A stretch of 64,000 bases of DNA, taken from positions 7,068,001 through 7,132,000 of the forward strand of contig BCHX01000001.1 of assembly GCA_001599755.1 (NCBI GenBank). The letters run 5' to 3'. The first letter of the stretch is position 1, and every line of letters begins with the position of its first letter. The position numbers were made by a program, and so were the translations under genes. Below the pieces are notes generated by a model. That model was not told where the DNA came from and searched no databases. It saw only the letters and a program-made list of their open reading frames with translations. Source of the DNA: Gliomastix tumulicola. Its lineage: Eukaryota; Ascomycota; Sordariomycetes; Hypocreales; Bionectriaceae. Positions 33,592 through 44,816 of the stretch are shown here, piece after piece.

Positions 33592-34199
33592 CTAGTATCC
33601 GTCGTCGCCTCCCCCAGAAAGACAAGGCGTCTTGCAGCGGCCGCGATAGTCGGGAGCGAGGATGAGACACTCATCGCAGCCGCATATGAGGTCCAGGTTT
33701 GTCCCGAGCTCGTCGTCCTCGTCGTCACAGAGGCAGATGTACAACGCAGACGAGACGTTGGTCGCCGGGACGCCGTTGTCTCCGCATGGGGCCTTGCTCG
33801 TGCTGCAGTAGGCGTCTGCGAGCTGTTTCTCCGACCAAGGGACACCTAGAGATAGTCAGTATGTACAGTAAACGAACACGGTGACGAGGGGGGCGTACCC
33901 ATGGCTAGGAGCACGGAGGCGCAGTAGGTGTAGCCGCACTCGCAGATCGGGCCGAAGACAGGATCTCCCGTGGCCGAGGGGGCAGGCGGTGTCAGAATGG
34001 TCGAGGGCGCCGGCTGCTCGGGCTCGCCGGGGGACGTCTCGGGAGGAGGAGGAATCGGTCCGGGGTCGACGGGGGGATCATCCGAGGGAGGCGGAAGATC
34101 GGTCTCGGGGGGAGGAATCTCAGGGGGATCCTCGGGCGGTGTTGGCACCTGGGCATGGGCCACGAAGGCCAGGATGGCAAGTGCGAGAACAGACTTCAT
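33592..34199 (-). CDS. Cysteine-rich secreted protein with proline-rich region, 184 aa
   Basis: Two exons: 33899-34199 and 33592-33845; intron of 53 nt; 555 nt in frame. A clean signal peptide (MKSVLALAILAFVAHA) is followed by about 55 residues dominated by Pro, Glu, Asp and Ser, then a C-terminal domain with 12 Cys in about 100 residues (CEC, YCAS, YCST, PCGD, CLC, CGCDEC, RCKTPC). The even number suggests up to six disulfides. No family is recognised. Small size, secretion and Cys content fit an effector or surface-binding role, but this is inference. A decayed partial copy lies 2.2 kb to the left. Confidence 0.8.
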
Positions 34200-34850
34200 T
34201 TTGGCGTTGGTGACGCGAATGATGATGGAAGTAGTGAGAAGTGGTGGAAGAGGGAACCCGAAAGGCTGGCTCTTATAGCCTCGAGACGAGCTTGATTTAA
34301 CACCGTCGCTCCATGATCGAGGGACTTGCGTCCGTAATGAAGCACCTAGGCCTCGTCATGAGCCTCGCACGGGCAATCACCAGCTCCCTGAATCAAACCA
34401 TCCTATCTTGTCGTACCGCGCGTCTGCTATCATGATGGAGTACATCGCCAATTGTAGTCACACTCGCCTCAACCCACCCGATCTAGAGCTCCAAGTGTCC
34501 GATGATAATGCATTACTGTCGAGCCATCCCAACATTAAATCGGACGTCCCAGGTCAGGATGATGCAAGCAATCAAAGCAGTGACGAGACCTCTCTGACTC
34601 AGGCATGCTTGCGAACGTCCGAAGTCGAGATGAATGAGGCGAGTGCGTACACTCACGACATGATTCAGGGTATGTGCCAGATGATAGCCGCACAGTGTGG
34701 CGTACATGGTGCTTATCATACACTGTGACCATATACACTGTATGACCCACTCGCAAATTGTTTGGAGGGGCAGCTCGGCTTGGAGGGGCTTCCTTCAATC
34801 TTCAACAGACCATCTCGCCTCAAACTCCCACCACAGCAGCAGCGCCCATC
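34200..34850. other. Divergent intergenic region, no gene seen
   Basis: Contains the promoter of the secreted protein and the upstream region and leader of HEM3. The open frame of HEM3 extends back to 34758 without an ATG. Nothing else is recognised. Confidence 0.45.
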
Positions 34851-35840
34851 ATGGCCGATCAGAGCAAGGTGATCAACGTCGGCACGCGCCAGTCCCCGCT
34901 GGCCCTCGCCCAGGCCGAGATCGTCGTCGGCGCCCTCCAGAAGGCGCACCCGGACTACACGTTCCCGATCCACGGCATGACGACGACGGGCGACCGCGAC
35001 CAGAACACGGCGCTGTACAACTTTGGCGGCAAGGGCCTGTGGACGTCGCAGCTCGAGGAGCGGCTCGTGTCCCGCGAGCTCGACCTCGTCGTGCACTCGC
35101 TCAAGGACATGCCGACGACGCTGCCAGAGGGGTGCGTGCTCGGCTGCGCGACCACACGTGAGGACCCGCGCGACGTCCTCGTCATCAAGAAGACGCTCGT
35201 CGACGAGCACGGGTGGACGACGCTGGCGGACCTGCCCGCGGGGAGCGTGATTGGTACGAGCAGCGTGCGACGCATCGCGCAGCTGCGGCGGCGGTACCCG
35301 ACCCTCGCGTTCAAGGACCACAGGGGCAACATCCAGACGCGGCTCAAGAAGCTGGCCGACGACCCGGAGCTCACGGCCATCATCCTCGCGGCGGCGGGAC
35401 TGCAGCGCATGGACCTGGGCGGGCACATCTCGCAGTTCCTCGAGACGGATACGGGCGGCATTATGCACGCCGTCGGGCAGGGCGCGCTGGGGGTCGAGTG
35501 CCGGGAGGGCGACGAGCGGGTGCTGGGCATCCTCAAGGTGCTGCAGGACGAGCAGACGACGCTCGCGTGCGTGGCGGAGCGGAGCGTGATGCGGACGCTC
35601 GAGGGCGGGTGCAGCGTGCCCATCGGGGTCGAGACGCACTGGGTGGACGGCAAGCTGCGACTCAGAGCGACCGTCGTGGCCTTCCAGGGGGACCGGGGCG
35701 TCGACATTGAGCACACCGAGGCCATCACATCGCCAGAGGGGGCGGACGAGTACGGCAAGCGAGTGGCGCTGGAGCTCGTGGAGCGTGGTGCAGGCAAGAT
35801 CCTAGACGAGATCAACGCCACACGGCCGGTAGCTGAGTAG
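34851..35840 (+). CDS. HEM3: Hydroxymethylbilane synthase (porphobilinogen deaminase), 329 aa
   Basis: Third enzyme-level step of heme synthesis in the cytosol: condenses four porphobilinogen molecules into hydroxymethylbilane. The protein starts MADQSKVINVGTRQSPLALA at the ATG at 34851. The catalytic Asp lies in VHSLKDMP (about residue 86). Arg-rich substrate contacts include GTSSVRR and FKDHRGNIQTRL. The dipyrromethane cofactor attaches to the Cys in LEGGCSVPIG (about residue 254). Length is normal and the gene is intronless. Very GC-rich third positions produce long antisense open frames that are not genes. It converges on GCV3 with 202 bp between stops. Confidence 0.97.
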   Translation: MADQSKVINVGTRQSPLALAQAEIVVGALQKAHPDYTFPIHGMTTTGDRDQNTALYNFGGKGLWTSQLEERLVSRELDLVVHSLKDMPTTLPEGCVLGCATTREDPRDVLVIKKTLVDEHGWTTLADLPAGSVIGTSSVRRIAQLRRRYPTLAFKDHRGNIQTRLKKLADDPELTAIILAAAGLQRMDLGGHISQFLETDTGGIMHAVGQGALGVECREGDERVLGILKVLQDEQTTLACVAERSVMRTLEGGCSVPIGVETHWVDGKLRLRATVVAFQGDRGVDIEHTEAITSPEGADEYGKRVALELVERGAGKILDEINATRPVAE

Positions 35841-36042
35841 GACAAGTCGGGTGCATCATGGTAGACCAAAAAAGCAAGCAAAAAGGATTTGTGTGTCTTT
35901 TACGATTAGTGCCGTTGATAAAAGCGGCATCCCTAAGAATGAAATACCCAGGACTGGCCCGTCAATGCAATATGTACGTTGTTGCTCTAGATACTCCCTG
36001 CCAGGTTGAACTGCTCCTCCCTTTTTTTTTTTTTGGTGTCTT

Positions 36043-36609
36043 CTACTCCTCGCTCGCCGTAAAGGCCTTGTACGCGTCGGCGTCCATCAGCGCCTCGGTC
36101 TGCTGGATGGCCTCCTCGTTGAGCTCGACCTTGGCGATCCAGCCGCCGCCGTGGCTGTCGTCCTCGGGCACCTGGTTGATGGTGCTGGGCTTCTCCTCGA
36201 GCGCGGCGTTGACGGCCGTGATCTTGAGGCTGACGGGGGCGAGGATGTCCGAGGCCGACTTGACCGACTCGACGGCGCCCATGGCGTCGCCCTGCTCGAT
36301 CCACTGGCCCGAGACCTCGGGGAGCTCGACGTAGACGACGTCGCCCAGCTGCTCGGACGCGTACTCGGAGATGCCGACGACGGCCGTCTTGTGGTCTGCG
36401 GAGATGTCGATCCACTCGTGCTCCTTGGTGTACTTGCGGAGGAGGCCTGGGGGGAGGGGGTCAGTGGAAGGTTATGATGTTGAGGTGCTTGAGAACGTAC
36501 TCATGCGGGTGGTCGAGAAGGCACGGAGGGGTCGGGCGATGGGAGCTCGGGGTGCCATGCGCATGGCCAATGGCCGGATGGCGGTGACGGAGCGGGCGAT
36601 GGAGGCCAT
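36043..36609 (-). CDS. GCV3: Glycine cleavage system H protein, mitochondrial, 170 aa
   Basis: Carries the aminomethyl group on a lipoyl arm between the P, T and L proteins of the mitochondrial glycine decarboxylase complex. Two exons: 36501-36609 and 36043-36446; intron of 54 nt; 513 nt in frame. Residues 1-36 are Arg/Ala/Ser-rich without acids (MASIARSVTAIRPLAMRM), a mitochondrial presequence. The mature part starts at LLRKYTKEHEW. The lipoylated Lys lies in VESVKSASD, and the C-terminal part has GGGWIAKVE. Length is normal. A T run at about 36022-36032 just past the stop may belong to the 3' end. Confidence 0.96.
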
Positions 36610-37978
36610 TGTGAGGGCGTATGCGTGTCGGTCGTGTGTGTGAGGCGCAGGAGAGAGGTGGGAGAATGTGTGGCCGTGGTCTGTCGAGTCGCAATTGATG
36701 TCGTGACGGTGTGGAAGATAGCCGAAGGATGGTAAAAGATAGCATGATTTCGGCCCTCGATATCGGAGCTGGGGCTGCTGAGTCAGCGGCGTCCCCCCTT
36801 TTGCCGACGCAAGCCATCGGCAGCAATGCCTGAAAACGGCAGCGTCTGGAGTTGATCGACGAATGAAATGCGCTCTTCAAGTTAAAAACAACCATTTGTG
36901 CTCTTCTTGATGACTGACTACAGGGCATCTGTTGCCCGGGCTGCGATGTTCTCGGCTGTCACCCGTGGTTGAACATCTGGCCTACCCTACATGCACGCAT
37001 CTAATTCATGGCGATTCGCATCTGCTGTCAGGGCGACATGTGCTACAACGTCAGCCAATGACCGACGCCCACTGTTTGGTTTGGTTTCGATCAACGGAAA
37101 CAAGCGTCGCTGTGGTCAGCTGAAGAGGGGGAACGCCACCACGACGCGTTGATCCGCGTCTCTTAGACTTTGTTAGTGTTGACAATATTGATTTGGGCGT
37201 TTATTTATCCCGTTTGTGCGCTCGTGTGTTGCCATTGATGGGAGATTTAATTCGATAAATAGTCATGTAGGTGTTTTGTTGGATGCATTGCTCAAAGCAG
37301 GTCTGGCGGCTACAGGTCATCACCACCTCAATTAATTACAGGTAGTTGACCCCTACAAACTCGTGCTGCTGCCCTAACCGCCCGCTAAACACAAAAGCCC
37401 CCACGGCGCCTCCTGCCAGCCTGGTCGCCAGTGGCCGCCTCGGAGCCTCCACTGGACCCGACCTCGACCAATCGTGCTCTCGTTTTCAGCTCTCGTAAGG
37501 CATCATCATCACCGCCCCTCCTTGTCATCCTCCCTCCATTCGACTCGGCCTCGTGCCTCCAGCGCCTGCATCCAACACCTGCAATCGATTCCTCGGGAAC
37601 ACGACTCTCGCTTCACCTCCAAAGATCGCCAGTGGCAGCCGCCCAGCGTGCCCCAGCCTGCATGCCCGCCTCGAGCTGACAACCTCGTGCCCCCGGTCCT
37701 CAATTCTGCAGTTTTCCGCCCCGATTGATCAGCCACTCCCTCCATCGAATCCCGAGTCGAGCCTCTGTCAATCCGCCAAGCTGGATTCCTCCACGAACCA
37801 GGCGGCAGTCTCTGCCCCGACCGACGGGGCCGTGGACGAGCACGCCCAGGCCAGATACGTTGACGGCCTGCAGTCGATCCCAGACCATCACCACCACCAC
37901 CCCCCCGAACAAGTCCCGACGTCCGCTGCGTACCTTCGAGAACAAGAGCCACACTACGCACCCTCCGGGTCAAGACAC
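36610..37978. other. Intergenic region and long 5' leader of the Spg1-type gene
   Basis: The first part (to about 36900) is the GCV3 promoter. The part 37360-37978 is strongly C-rich on the plus strand. From 37553 it is open in frame with the GTPase gene but has no ATG, so it is most likely untranslated leader. No other gene is seen. Confidence 0.5.
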
Positions 37979-39126
37979 ATGGACGACGACATGTACTCAG
38001 CACCGAATCACCACGAGCAGCCCTCGGGCATCCCATACCCCCAAGACCAAGACCAGGAGCTGCAGCAGCAGCAGCAGCAGCCCCTCGTCCACGACGGCCA
38101 CGACGACACCCTGGGCGGCATCGAAGGCTCGCCTCACCTGCCGTCGCCCACGGCCGGAAACAGCAGCAGCGGCTTCCGCCACGGCCAGAGCCAGTCGTTA
38201 GACCAGGGCCTCGCCAACGCGGGCGCCTACGAGGGCAGCCCCGTGCCCGAGGACGACCACGGCGTCGGCCCGAGCTCGAGATACAACACGCCACCCGGCA
38301 CAGCCGCGGGGCCATCATCCCACTCGCGGCCGGCCAGCAGCCTCTCGAACCACCAGGGTCAGGCATCATCCTCCTCGGCGCAGGGGGCAGAGTACAACAC
38401 CAACGGGCAGGGCGGCGGCGAGTCGCCCGGCGGCGGCCGCAACCACGTCGTGATCAAGGTGGGCATGGTCGGCGACGCGCAGATCGGCAAGACGTCGCTC
38501 ATGGTCAAGTACGTCGAGGGCAGCTGGGACGAGGACTACATCCAGACGCTGGGGGTCAACTTCATGGAGAAGACCATCTCCATCCGCAACACCGAGATCA
38601 CCTTCTCCATCTGGGATCTGGGCGGCCAGCGCGAGTTCGTCAACATGCTGCCGCTCGTCTGCAACGACGCCGTTGCCATCCTCTTCATGTTCGACCTGAC
38701 TCGCAAGAGCACGCTCAACAGCATCAAGGAGTGGTACCGCCAGGGGCGCGGCTTCAACAAGACGGCCATCCCCATTCTCGTGGGGACCAAGTACGACCAC
38801 TTTGTCAACTTTCCTCCCCAGGATCAGGAGGAGATTTCGAGCCAGGTAGGTCGTTTGTTTGTGTGTATGTCGTCGTGACCGCGCTAACAGGATGCAGGCA
38901 CGGCGGTTTGCGAAGGCCATGAGGGCGGCGTTGATCTTTTCCAGCACGAGCCATAGTATCAACGTGCAGAAGGTAAGTTATTTTACACCAGATCTTTTTT
39001 TATTTACCGCCCGCGCTGACTCTTTAGATCTTCAAAATCGTCCTCGCCAAGGCCTTCGACCTCAAGTGCACCATCCCCGAGATTGAAAACGTCGGCGAGC
39101 CGCTCCTCCTCTACCAATCCGTATGA
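37979..39126 (+). CDS. Septum-promoting Ras-like GTPase (Spg1/Tem1 family), 346 aa
   Basis: Top switch of the septation initiation/mitotic exit network at spindle pole bodies. Three exons: 37979-38845, 38898-38972 and 39028-39126; 1041 nt in frame. About 150 N-terminal residues are disordered, with a poly-Gln tract (CAG run near 38061-38078) and Pro/Ser-rich sequence. The GTPase domain begins [20 protein letters not shown] (P-loop), followed by [13 protein letters not shown] (switch I), [10 protein letters not shown] (switch II), VGTKYD (the usual NKxD) and [13 protein letters not shown]. The end PLLLYQSV lacks a CAAX box, as in Spg1/Tem1. Yeast homologues are about 200-245 aa, so the N-terminal extension is long. 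Confidence 0.93.
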
Positions 39127-39902
39127 GGACCTCGCCTTGGCATCCTCGCCGCCGCAACCACTTTTCCTTTGTCTCACAGCTGGGCTGCCTTTTTCCCCTT
39201 CTAACCTGACCTTACTATACACACATCTAAGCCGTATTTTGATTTTGGGAGGACAAAACTGACCGACAGGGTCAAAACCAAAGTTATCTCCCCCTTTCCT
39301 GGTGGGGAGGGGGGACAGAGGACGTCTGGCGCTCTTATCCTGATTTTTGTTGCCTCATCTTTCGCACACCTCGAAACATCTGCTTTGTCTTTATAGGGCC
39401 GCGCACGAGTTTCTGTGTGTGGCCGGCGCGCGGGCGGGGGATACAACAAGAAGAATATTGTAATGCTTTCTTTACAGATATGTTGTGGTCTCAGTGCGGG
39501 CAGGGGAATCACGGGCATGGGATTCTCGGAGATCACGGGGACGGTGGGGGGGATAGCTAACCATAGAGGCAGATATGAATGAGAAATGGCGATGCACATG
39601 GGTGGTTGTACGGGCGTGTGGGAAGTTTGATTTGATTTACTAACTACAGATCGAATTCGATGCGTCTATCGATACTCTCTACACTTGTAGAGACAAATAC
39701 ATGACCCATCGATAGTGTCTACACTTGTAGACGCTTCAACCTGGATCCAAGACAAAAGAAAAAGAAAAAGAAAAAAGACAAAGGAAACAGTTGACCATCG
39801 CCCACCTGGACGGGAAGAGAAAGAACACCAGAACAAAACTATCCGCCCCCCCAGCAACGCTCTCTCGCCTGGGAAATCATATCATTACTTGGCCGCCTCG
39901 CC
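39127..39902. other. Convergent intergenic region with two hairpin-forming repeats
   Basis: Lies between the 3' ends of the GTPase gene (plus) and the Gly-rich membrane protein gene (minus). Its main feature is the repeat pair at 39667-39732. A purine-rich tract (AAAAGAAAAAGAAAAAG) follows at about 39755-39775. No gene is seen. Confidence 0.5.
39667..39732. repeat. Two copies of an ATCGATA...TCTACA-CT-TGTAGA palindromic unit
   Basis: Each copy combines ATCGATA, three variable bases, and the perfect dyad TCTACA-CT-TGTAGA with a 2-nt loop. The copies start near 39667 and 39707, about 41 bp apart. They lie between two convergent genes, so they could form hairpins in either 3' untranslated region. 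Function is inferred only from location. Confidence 0.6.
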
Positions 39903-40346
39903 CTACTGGACCTTGGGGAGGTCCGCCAGCGAAATCTCCGTCATGATCTCCCCGCGCGCCTCCGTCACATCCGCGCTCCTCCGCTGGTCTGCCGTCGTCG
40001 TCGTCGTCGCCGGCACCTGAAGCTGCTGCTGCGTGGTGGTGGTGTTGGTGGTAGTGGTGACTCCGCGCGTGACGCTGGTCGGGTTGTTGCGGGCATTGCG
40101 CTCGAGGTCGGTGGCCCGCGCCTGCTTCCTTTCCAGCCAGTCTCTGAGTTTATAGGCAAGCCAGATGATGACGACCGTGACGGCCATGAAACCGATCATG
40201 CCGAGACAGATCCAGAGGATGATCATGGGGTTGGGCTTGCCGCCGCCGCTGCCGCCGCCGACGCTGCTGCCGCCTCCGCTGATTCCGCCACCTCGACCAC
40301 CGCCGCCGCCGCCGCCGCCCTTGCGGGAGAAGAGGATGGGGGCCAT
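39903..40346 (-). CDS. Gly-rich single-pass membrane protein, 147 aa
   Basis: Single exon. The N-terminus MAPILFSRKGGG runs into about 25 residues of Gly/Ser repeats. One membrane segment follows (IILWICLGMIGFMAVTVVII), then LAYKLRDWLERKQARATDLE and a Thr/Gln-rich tail (TTTTNTTTTQQQLQ). There is no cleavable signal, so it may be a type III or tail-type membrane protein. No known domain. The frame is clearly coding by codon bias and composition. Confidence 0.65.
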   Translation of the reverse strand: MAPILFSRKGGGGGGGGRGGGISGGGSSVGGGSGGGKPNPMIILWICLGMIGFMAVTVVIIWLAYKLRDWLERKQARATDLERNARNNPTSVTRGVTTTTNTTTTQQQLQVPATTTTTADQRRSADVTEARGEIMTEISLADLPKVQ

Positions 40347-41576
40347 GGTCGTGGGAAGAAGTTCGAGCTTGGGGGAGGAGAGTGTTTTGGTGGTAGTTGG
40401 GTGGTGAGAATGTGAGATGTTGTTGTTGTATGGTGTGGTGTGGTGTGGTGGTTGGCGGTGGTGAGAGACAGGTTCGACTGCTTGATGGACGAGGTGGCCG
40501 AGATCTTATAGTCGAAGGACTGCCTCACAGCTCGGAACTGCGCGGTGCGTCGAGGGAGGTGAACAGACTCATGACGGGCCCCGTGTTCTCAGCTGTCCTG
40601 CGGCCTCGTTGTTGGCGAAGACGCTCGATCAGGTGCAGGACGGGAGAACACGAGCGGTGGTGCAATCCACGTTTTGCTGCCCATGCTGCTCGTGGTTGGC
40701 TGCCCTGCGTCTACCACTGCATGTTCAGGTCGTGGCGCAGTTGAATGGCATATGGATCGTGGATATTGATAGGGCCATTGTCTTGTTGTCTCGCAAGAGA
40801 TAAAGATGTAGTGTATCTGCGGTGTTCAAGGGCAGAATTGCATGCAAAATTATGGACAGTGTGTTTGCTGGGTGTTCTGAAATTCAGCCTGTGTAATAGT
40901 GATGCCTCTGCAGGAGACTGCATCAACATATCGATAACGACTGGACTTTGCGATGTCTTGGCCTGCACGATCTGCTAATAGCAGTTCACACCACCATCAG
41001 CCGGATGGCTCCGATCTCACGCTAACATCGATTGGGACTTTGGATGGCATCATGAAATTACTTGTATTTTCAGATAAACCTGCGAGGACTCGTGCACGCG
41101 CAGTCTATATAGCGAGGACGCCAATCGCTGCCCGTATCCGCGGGCCATGCCATCCCGTCCTCGCTCTGGTTGGATTAAATCGATCATAAGTGTAAAAAAA
41201 GAAGAAAAAAAAGGCCCGGAAAAATCCCTTTCCATCCCGCCCTGGTCCTGTATTTATTCCCTCCTATAACGCCGTTGAACGCCCGTCTCTAGAAAACCTC
41301 GTTCTATGTTTACCTCTCCATCCCAGTTTGGACCATCTGCTGTCGCTGTATCCCTGACATGGCCGTGACGCCTAACAAGTCTGGTGGATTCGATGAATGA
41401 AACCGAGTATCGAAAAGCGAGACGTGAAAAGATCCCAGGTGGTTTTGTGGTTTTGTCCGTCCTGTACACCGTGCGCCGGTACTTGCTGATTCGAGGAGTC
41501 CCAAAAATCTATAGATGATTTGTGATGTGTTGTGATGCGATGTGACGAAATGCCGTGCTTTGAATTCGAAGGCCGT
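40347..41576. other. Intergenic region, no gene seen
   Basis: The first part is the promoter of the Gly-rich membrane protein, with TGGTGTGG repeats near 40430-40450. The rest shows only short random frames on both strands. Confidence 0.45.
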
Positions 41577-42077
41577 TCAGTTGCGGTCCTTGTCGCCCCA
41601 AATAGGAGCGCCCAAGGGAATGCTGATACCGAAGCCTACACCAACGGCGATGCCCACGACGAGCAGGACAATGACAATCTTGGTGATGATCCTGTTCCTG
41701 CGGCTCATGCCCGCCATGAAGGTGCAGCTCCGCTTCGCCTTGGCCATCTTGGCCTTCTGCTTCCAGTGCGCCTGACCCGGCCACACCTGGCAGTCGCTCT
41801 TGCTCTGGGAGGGGCCCAGACGCGACTGCCGCGTGCCGACGGTGTCGAGCATCTCGTGGCTGTTGTTGGCGTCGGGGCCGGCCTCGATGTCCGTGTCGAA
41901 GGGGTTGCTGCGCACGGAGCCGTCCTTGCTCGGCCGCGGCGACTTGTCGTGGGGCGAGCAGACCGTCGTCGTGTTGGAGAGGGCCGCCTTCTCGGGGAGC
42001 GTGACGGTGCTGGTGCGGGTGAGCTGGTTCTCGAGCGCGCCGGGGGCGGCCGCCGCGGTTCTCTGGTCGTCGGACAT
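41577..42077 (-). CDS. Tail-anchored-type small membrane protein, 166 aa
   Basis: Single exon starting MSDDQRTAAAAPGALE; an earlier ATG at 42152 gives a less likely 25-residue extension. The first 110 residues are polar, with KSDCQVWPGQAHWKQKAKM as a compact conserved-looking patch, then KRSCTFMAGMSRRNR, basic just before the only membrane segment (IITKIVIVLLVVGIAVGVGF). The remaining 17 residues end GAPIWGDKDRN. Basic residues before the segment suggest the N-terminus stays cytosolic. I recall similar uncharacterised proteins in Sordariomycetes, but no function. Confidence 0.65.
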   Translation of the reverse strand: MSDDQRTAAAAPGALENQLTRTSTVTLPEKAALSNTTTVCSPHDKSPRPSKDGSVRSNPFDTDIEAGPDANNSHEMLDTVGTRQSRLGPSQSKSDCQVWPGQAHWKQKAKMAKAKRSCTFMAGMSRRNRIITKIVIVLLVVGIAVGVGFGISIPLGAPIWGDKDRN

Positions 42078-44816
42078 GGCTGTGTTGATGGGGAGAGCGA
42101 GAGAAGGAGGAAGTCGAGGGTAATTTGGTGGAGGGCGATAACGACAGCTCAACGCGAGACTTGTCTCAAGAAGCAGAGGCCTGGAGGGGGGGGGGGGGAT
42201 GCAATGGTCAGCTGGGCCTTGGGTGTCGGATGACGTTCATGCGCAGGCAGGGCAAACACGGGTGTGTTTTTTTCGCTCAGCAGCGCCTGAAACATGGGGT
42301 GGCTGGAATGCAACCTACGTTCAATGCGACAGGAATTGGCTCCGCGGTGACACTCGAAGGCTGACTGTGCAAGGTCGAAAGCGTCGTCTCGTCGGTGTCG
42401 CTGGGCGTTGGTTCCACGGGCGTGAGACACGGGCTTGCAAGGCGTGTGAGGCAGTGCGAAATTAGGGGGGGCGCGGCCGTGTCTTTGGTTGAGTGGTTTT
42501 TCTTGCCGAACGAGCGGCGTGGGAGGCGTGATGATTCAGAGCAGCATTGGGCGAGGGCGACTGTCTGGTGCAAGAAAGAACAGGCAGTTGAAGAGAAGGA
42601 GGGACGGGTCGCTGCTGTGGGTGCGGCGTGACAGGTGCTAGATATTGGGATCTGGGAGGAAATAAAGGGGAGGAGCCGAGAACGAGCGGCCTGGTCCCCA
42701 GCAAAAATCGAGACGACGGGCGGGAGCCACCTGGACCGCTAATGGTTGAGGGTGCAGTGGGGAATTTGCCCTGGGATGCACTGGGATGCGCTTGGATGCG
42801 CTGGGAAGGGTGCGCGGGCCACCACCAGAATGCGACGATTCAGCGCACGGCAGATGGCGAGAGGCAAATTGCGCTGTCCGGGGGCCGCCGATTGCAATAA
42901 CGTGTTTGATAACGTGGGTGATGGGGTGAGAAGTCAAGGTGATCGATCAGAGAAGGCGAGAGCAGAAAAAGCAGTGAAGATGAGGCACCTCAGCGAGGGA
43001 AGGTGCACCAGGATCTAGCGGGTAGGTGCGTGCTACAGCAGGCGGGTGACGAAATGACCTGCACTTTACGCCACTGCAACACCGTCTCAGTGTTCACCTA
43101 ATTTTGACCCCCCTTATCAGGGCAAAAATTACAGGAGGTCCGTGGAAGTTAGTGGCGCCATGCCGTGGCCGCAGTGCTCCTGCCCCTGGGCGCCAAGCCC
43201 GACAGGGAAAGCCCAGGCTCTTGGAACGGAGGGGCCAATCATCTCGATAGCTGCTGCACGAGTCCTGGCAGCCGGTCTAGACCCTCCAGTAGACGAACAC
43301 GTCAAGAGCGCGCGTCCCTTGCAAACTTGGGGGGCTTCGGGACCCCCCTCCAGCTGAAGCTGCGGGCGAGTCAATTAATTGAACCTGACTAGCCACCTAG
43401 TCTCGGTTGCGCGACCGCCCTTAATATGCGTCAAACAGTGTGTCCATCTCGTGGCCCCCCAGACACACAATTGCCGTCCCGTCGCCTGCTGTGAGGCCTC
43501 TCACTCACATGCCCTGTCCTTGGCGCCCAGGGGGAACGGGCGGCCAGCGCTCCATGGCGCCAAGGCCCTTGGACCTCCCCTCAACGCTCTCCCCGGTGGG
43601 CTTCTGTTGGTGCTCTGTTCTCGCGGCTGGTTCTCTCCTCAGCATGTCACTAGCCTGCGATGAATGACCGTCTTCATCATGGGGAGGGGCAGAGGTGTCA
43701 CTCGTGAGAAGGGGTTCCTCTCCAGGCCCTGCGTGACCGATGTCTAACCGCAGACTAGCGGTATCCGGCATGTCACCATCGGTGGATCTGGGGATGCACT
43801 ATTTGCAGATAGAGGGAAAGCAGAAGTCGAGAGTTGACCCGATTGTCGTTGGAACTCTCTTGCTGCCCATTGAGAGGAAACGGTTCCAGTTGGGTTGCTG
43901 TCAATTGAGTTTGCCGGCGTTGAATGTGATGTCTCGGCGCGAAATCGTGATAGCAGGGAAAAAAGGGGGTTGCAGTCGCAAAACGCTTGGACCGGATTGG
44001 CTCCCTAATGCATGCAGATGCCCTGCATTTGAGGGTCCCTTCACTTTGCGCATATTGATTCCCTGTTTCGACGGCTGCCAAGCGAAATCAAAGGGAGCTG
44101 CGTTAGCCGCCTCTGCCCCATGCATTTGATCAGTCACTTTGCGCTGATCGGCCGATAAGGGCTTATCAGGGGGGAGTGGGGGTGCAGAGTAGACACAAAG
44201 GGCCGTCATAAAGCTTCTGGGATGGCTGGGAAATTGCGCCGTTTTATTGTCTGCTGCTTGGCAGCATCATGCGTCCACCTTGGACCTCCAGCAGCGTTCA
44301 TCCATTGTCTGCATGCGGCGAGTTGAAGATACGTCACCAGACTCCGGCCAACGATTGACGCTTTCGAGTTTTGACACCGAAAGTCTTCGGAGATGCCCGT
44401 GATTATAAACATCTCTAGCCCCGTAGCGCTGGTTGACCCGAGCATGCCAACGCCGACAACGTCAGTCCCGCCGTGAGGCTTGCTGGTGGGAATAGCTTCA
44501 TCGGGATACTCCGTGGCCGCCTTGCTTCCTGCCGCTTCTTCGGACAAGGAACCTTCCACACAACTACCACTACTGGCTTCGCCGTGTCACAGCTTCCTAG
44601 ACCCGAGCACCTGCTCCCACGGCAGCTTCAGCACCCGCTCCTTCCAACCCCAAATCACACCCTCCCAGCCAAGGGAGCCCCAACCGCGACAATGTTTACA
44701 CGACATCTTCACCGCATCATCTTACTCTTACAGCATTGTTTCTCTCCCGCATCGCCATCTCGACCCTCGCAGTGACACGCACCCCATCGACCTGCGCGAC
44801 ACGATACCTCCCGAGT
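42078..44816. other. Long gene-poor region, 2.7 kb
   Basis: Contains a run of 13 G at about 42186-42198, a small 10-bp minisatellite (listed separately) and several GC-rich frames without domains or convincing splice signals. The right part (44500-44816) is C-rich leader of the PLAC8-type gene. No gene is supported. Confidence 0.4.
42771..42800. repeat. 10-bp minisatellite, three copies
   Basis: CTGGGATGCA, CTGGGATGCG and CTTGGATGCG follow each other, then a partial CTGGGA. Too short for any functional claim. Confidence 0.7.

Noticed and set aside
34716..35881. Long minus-strand open frames of 332 and 308 residues
   Set aside because: They are antisense to HEM3, whose GC-rich third positions keep opposite frames open; neither shows a domain.
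37509..38369. Minus-strand 286-residue open frame
   Set aside because: Arg/Gly-rich mirror of the disordered N-terminus of the GTPase gene.
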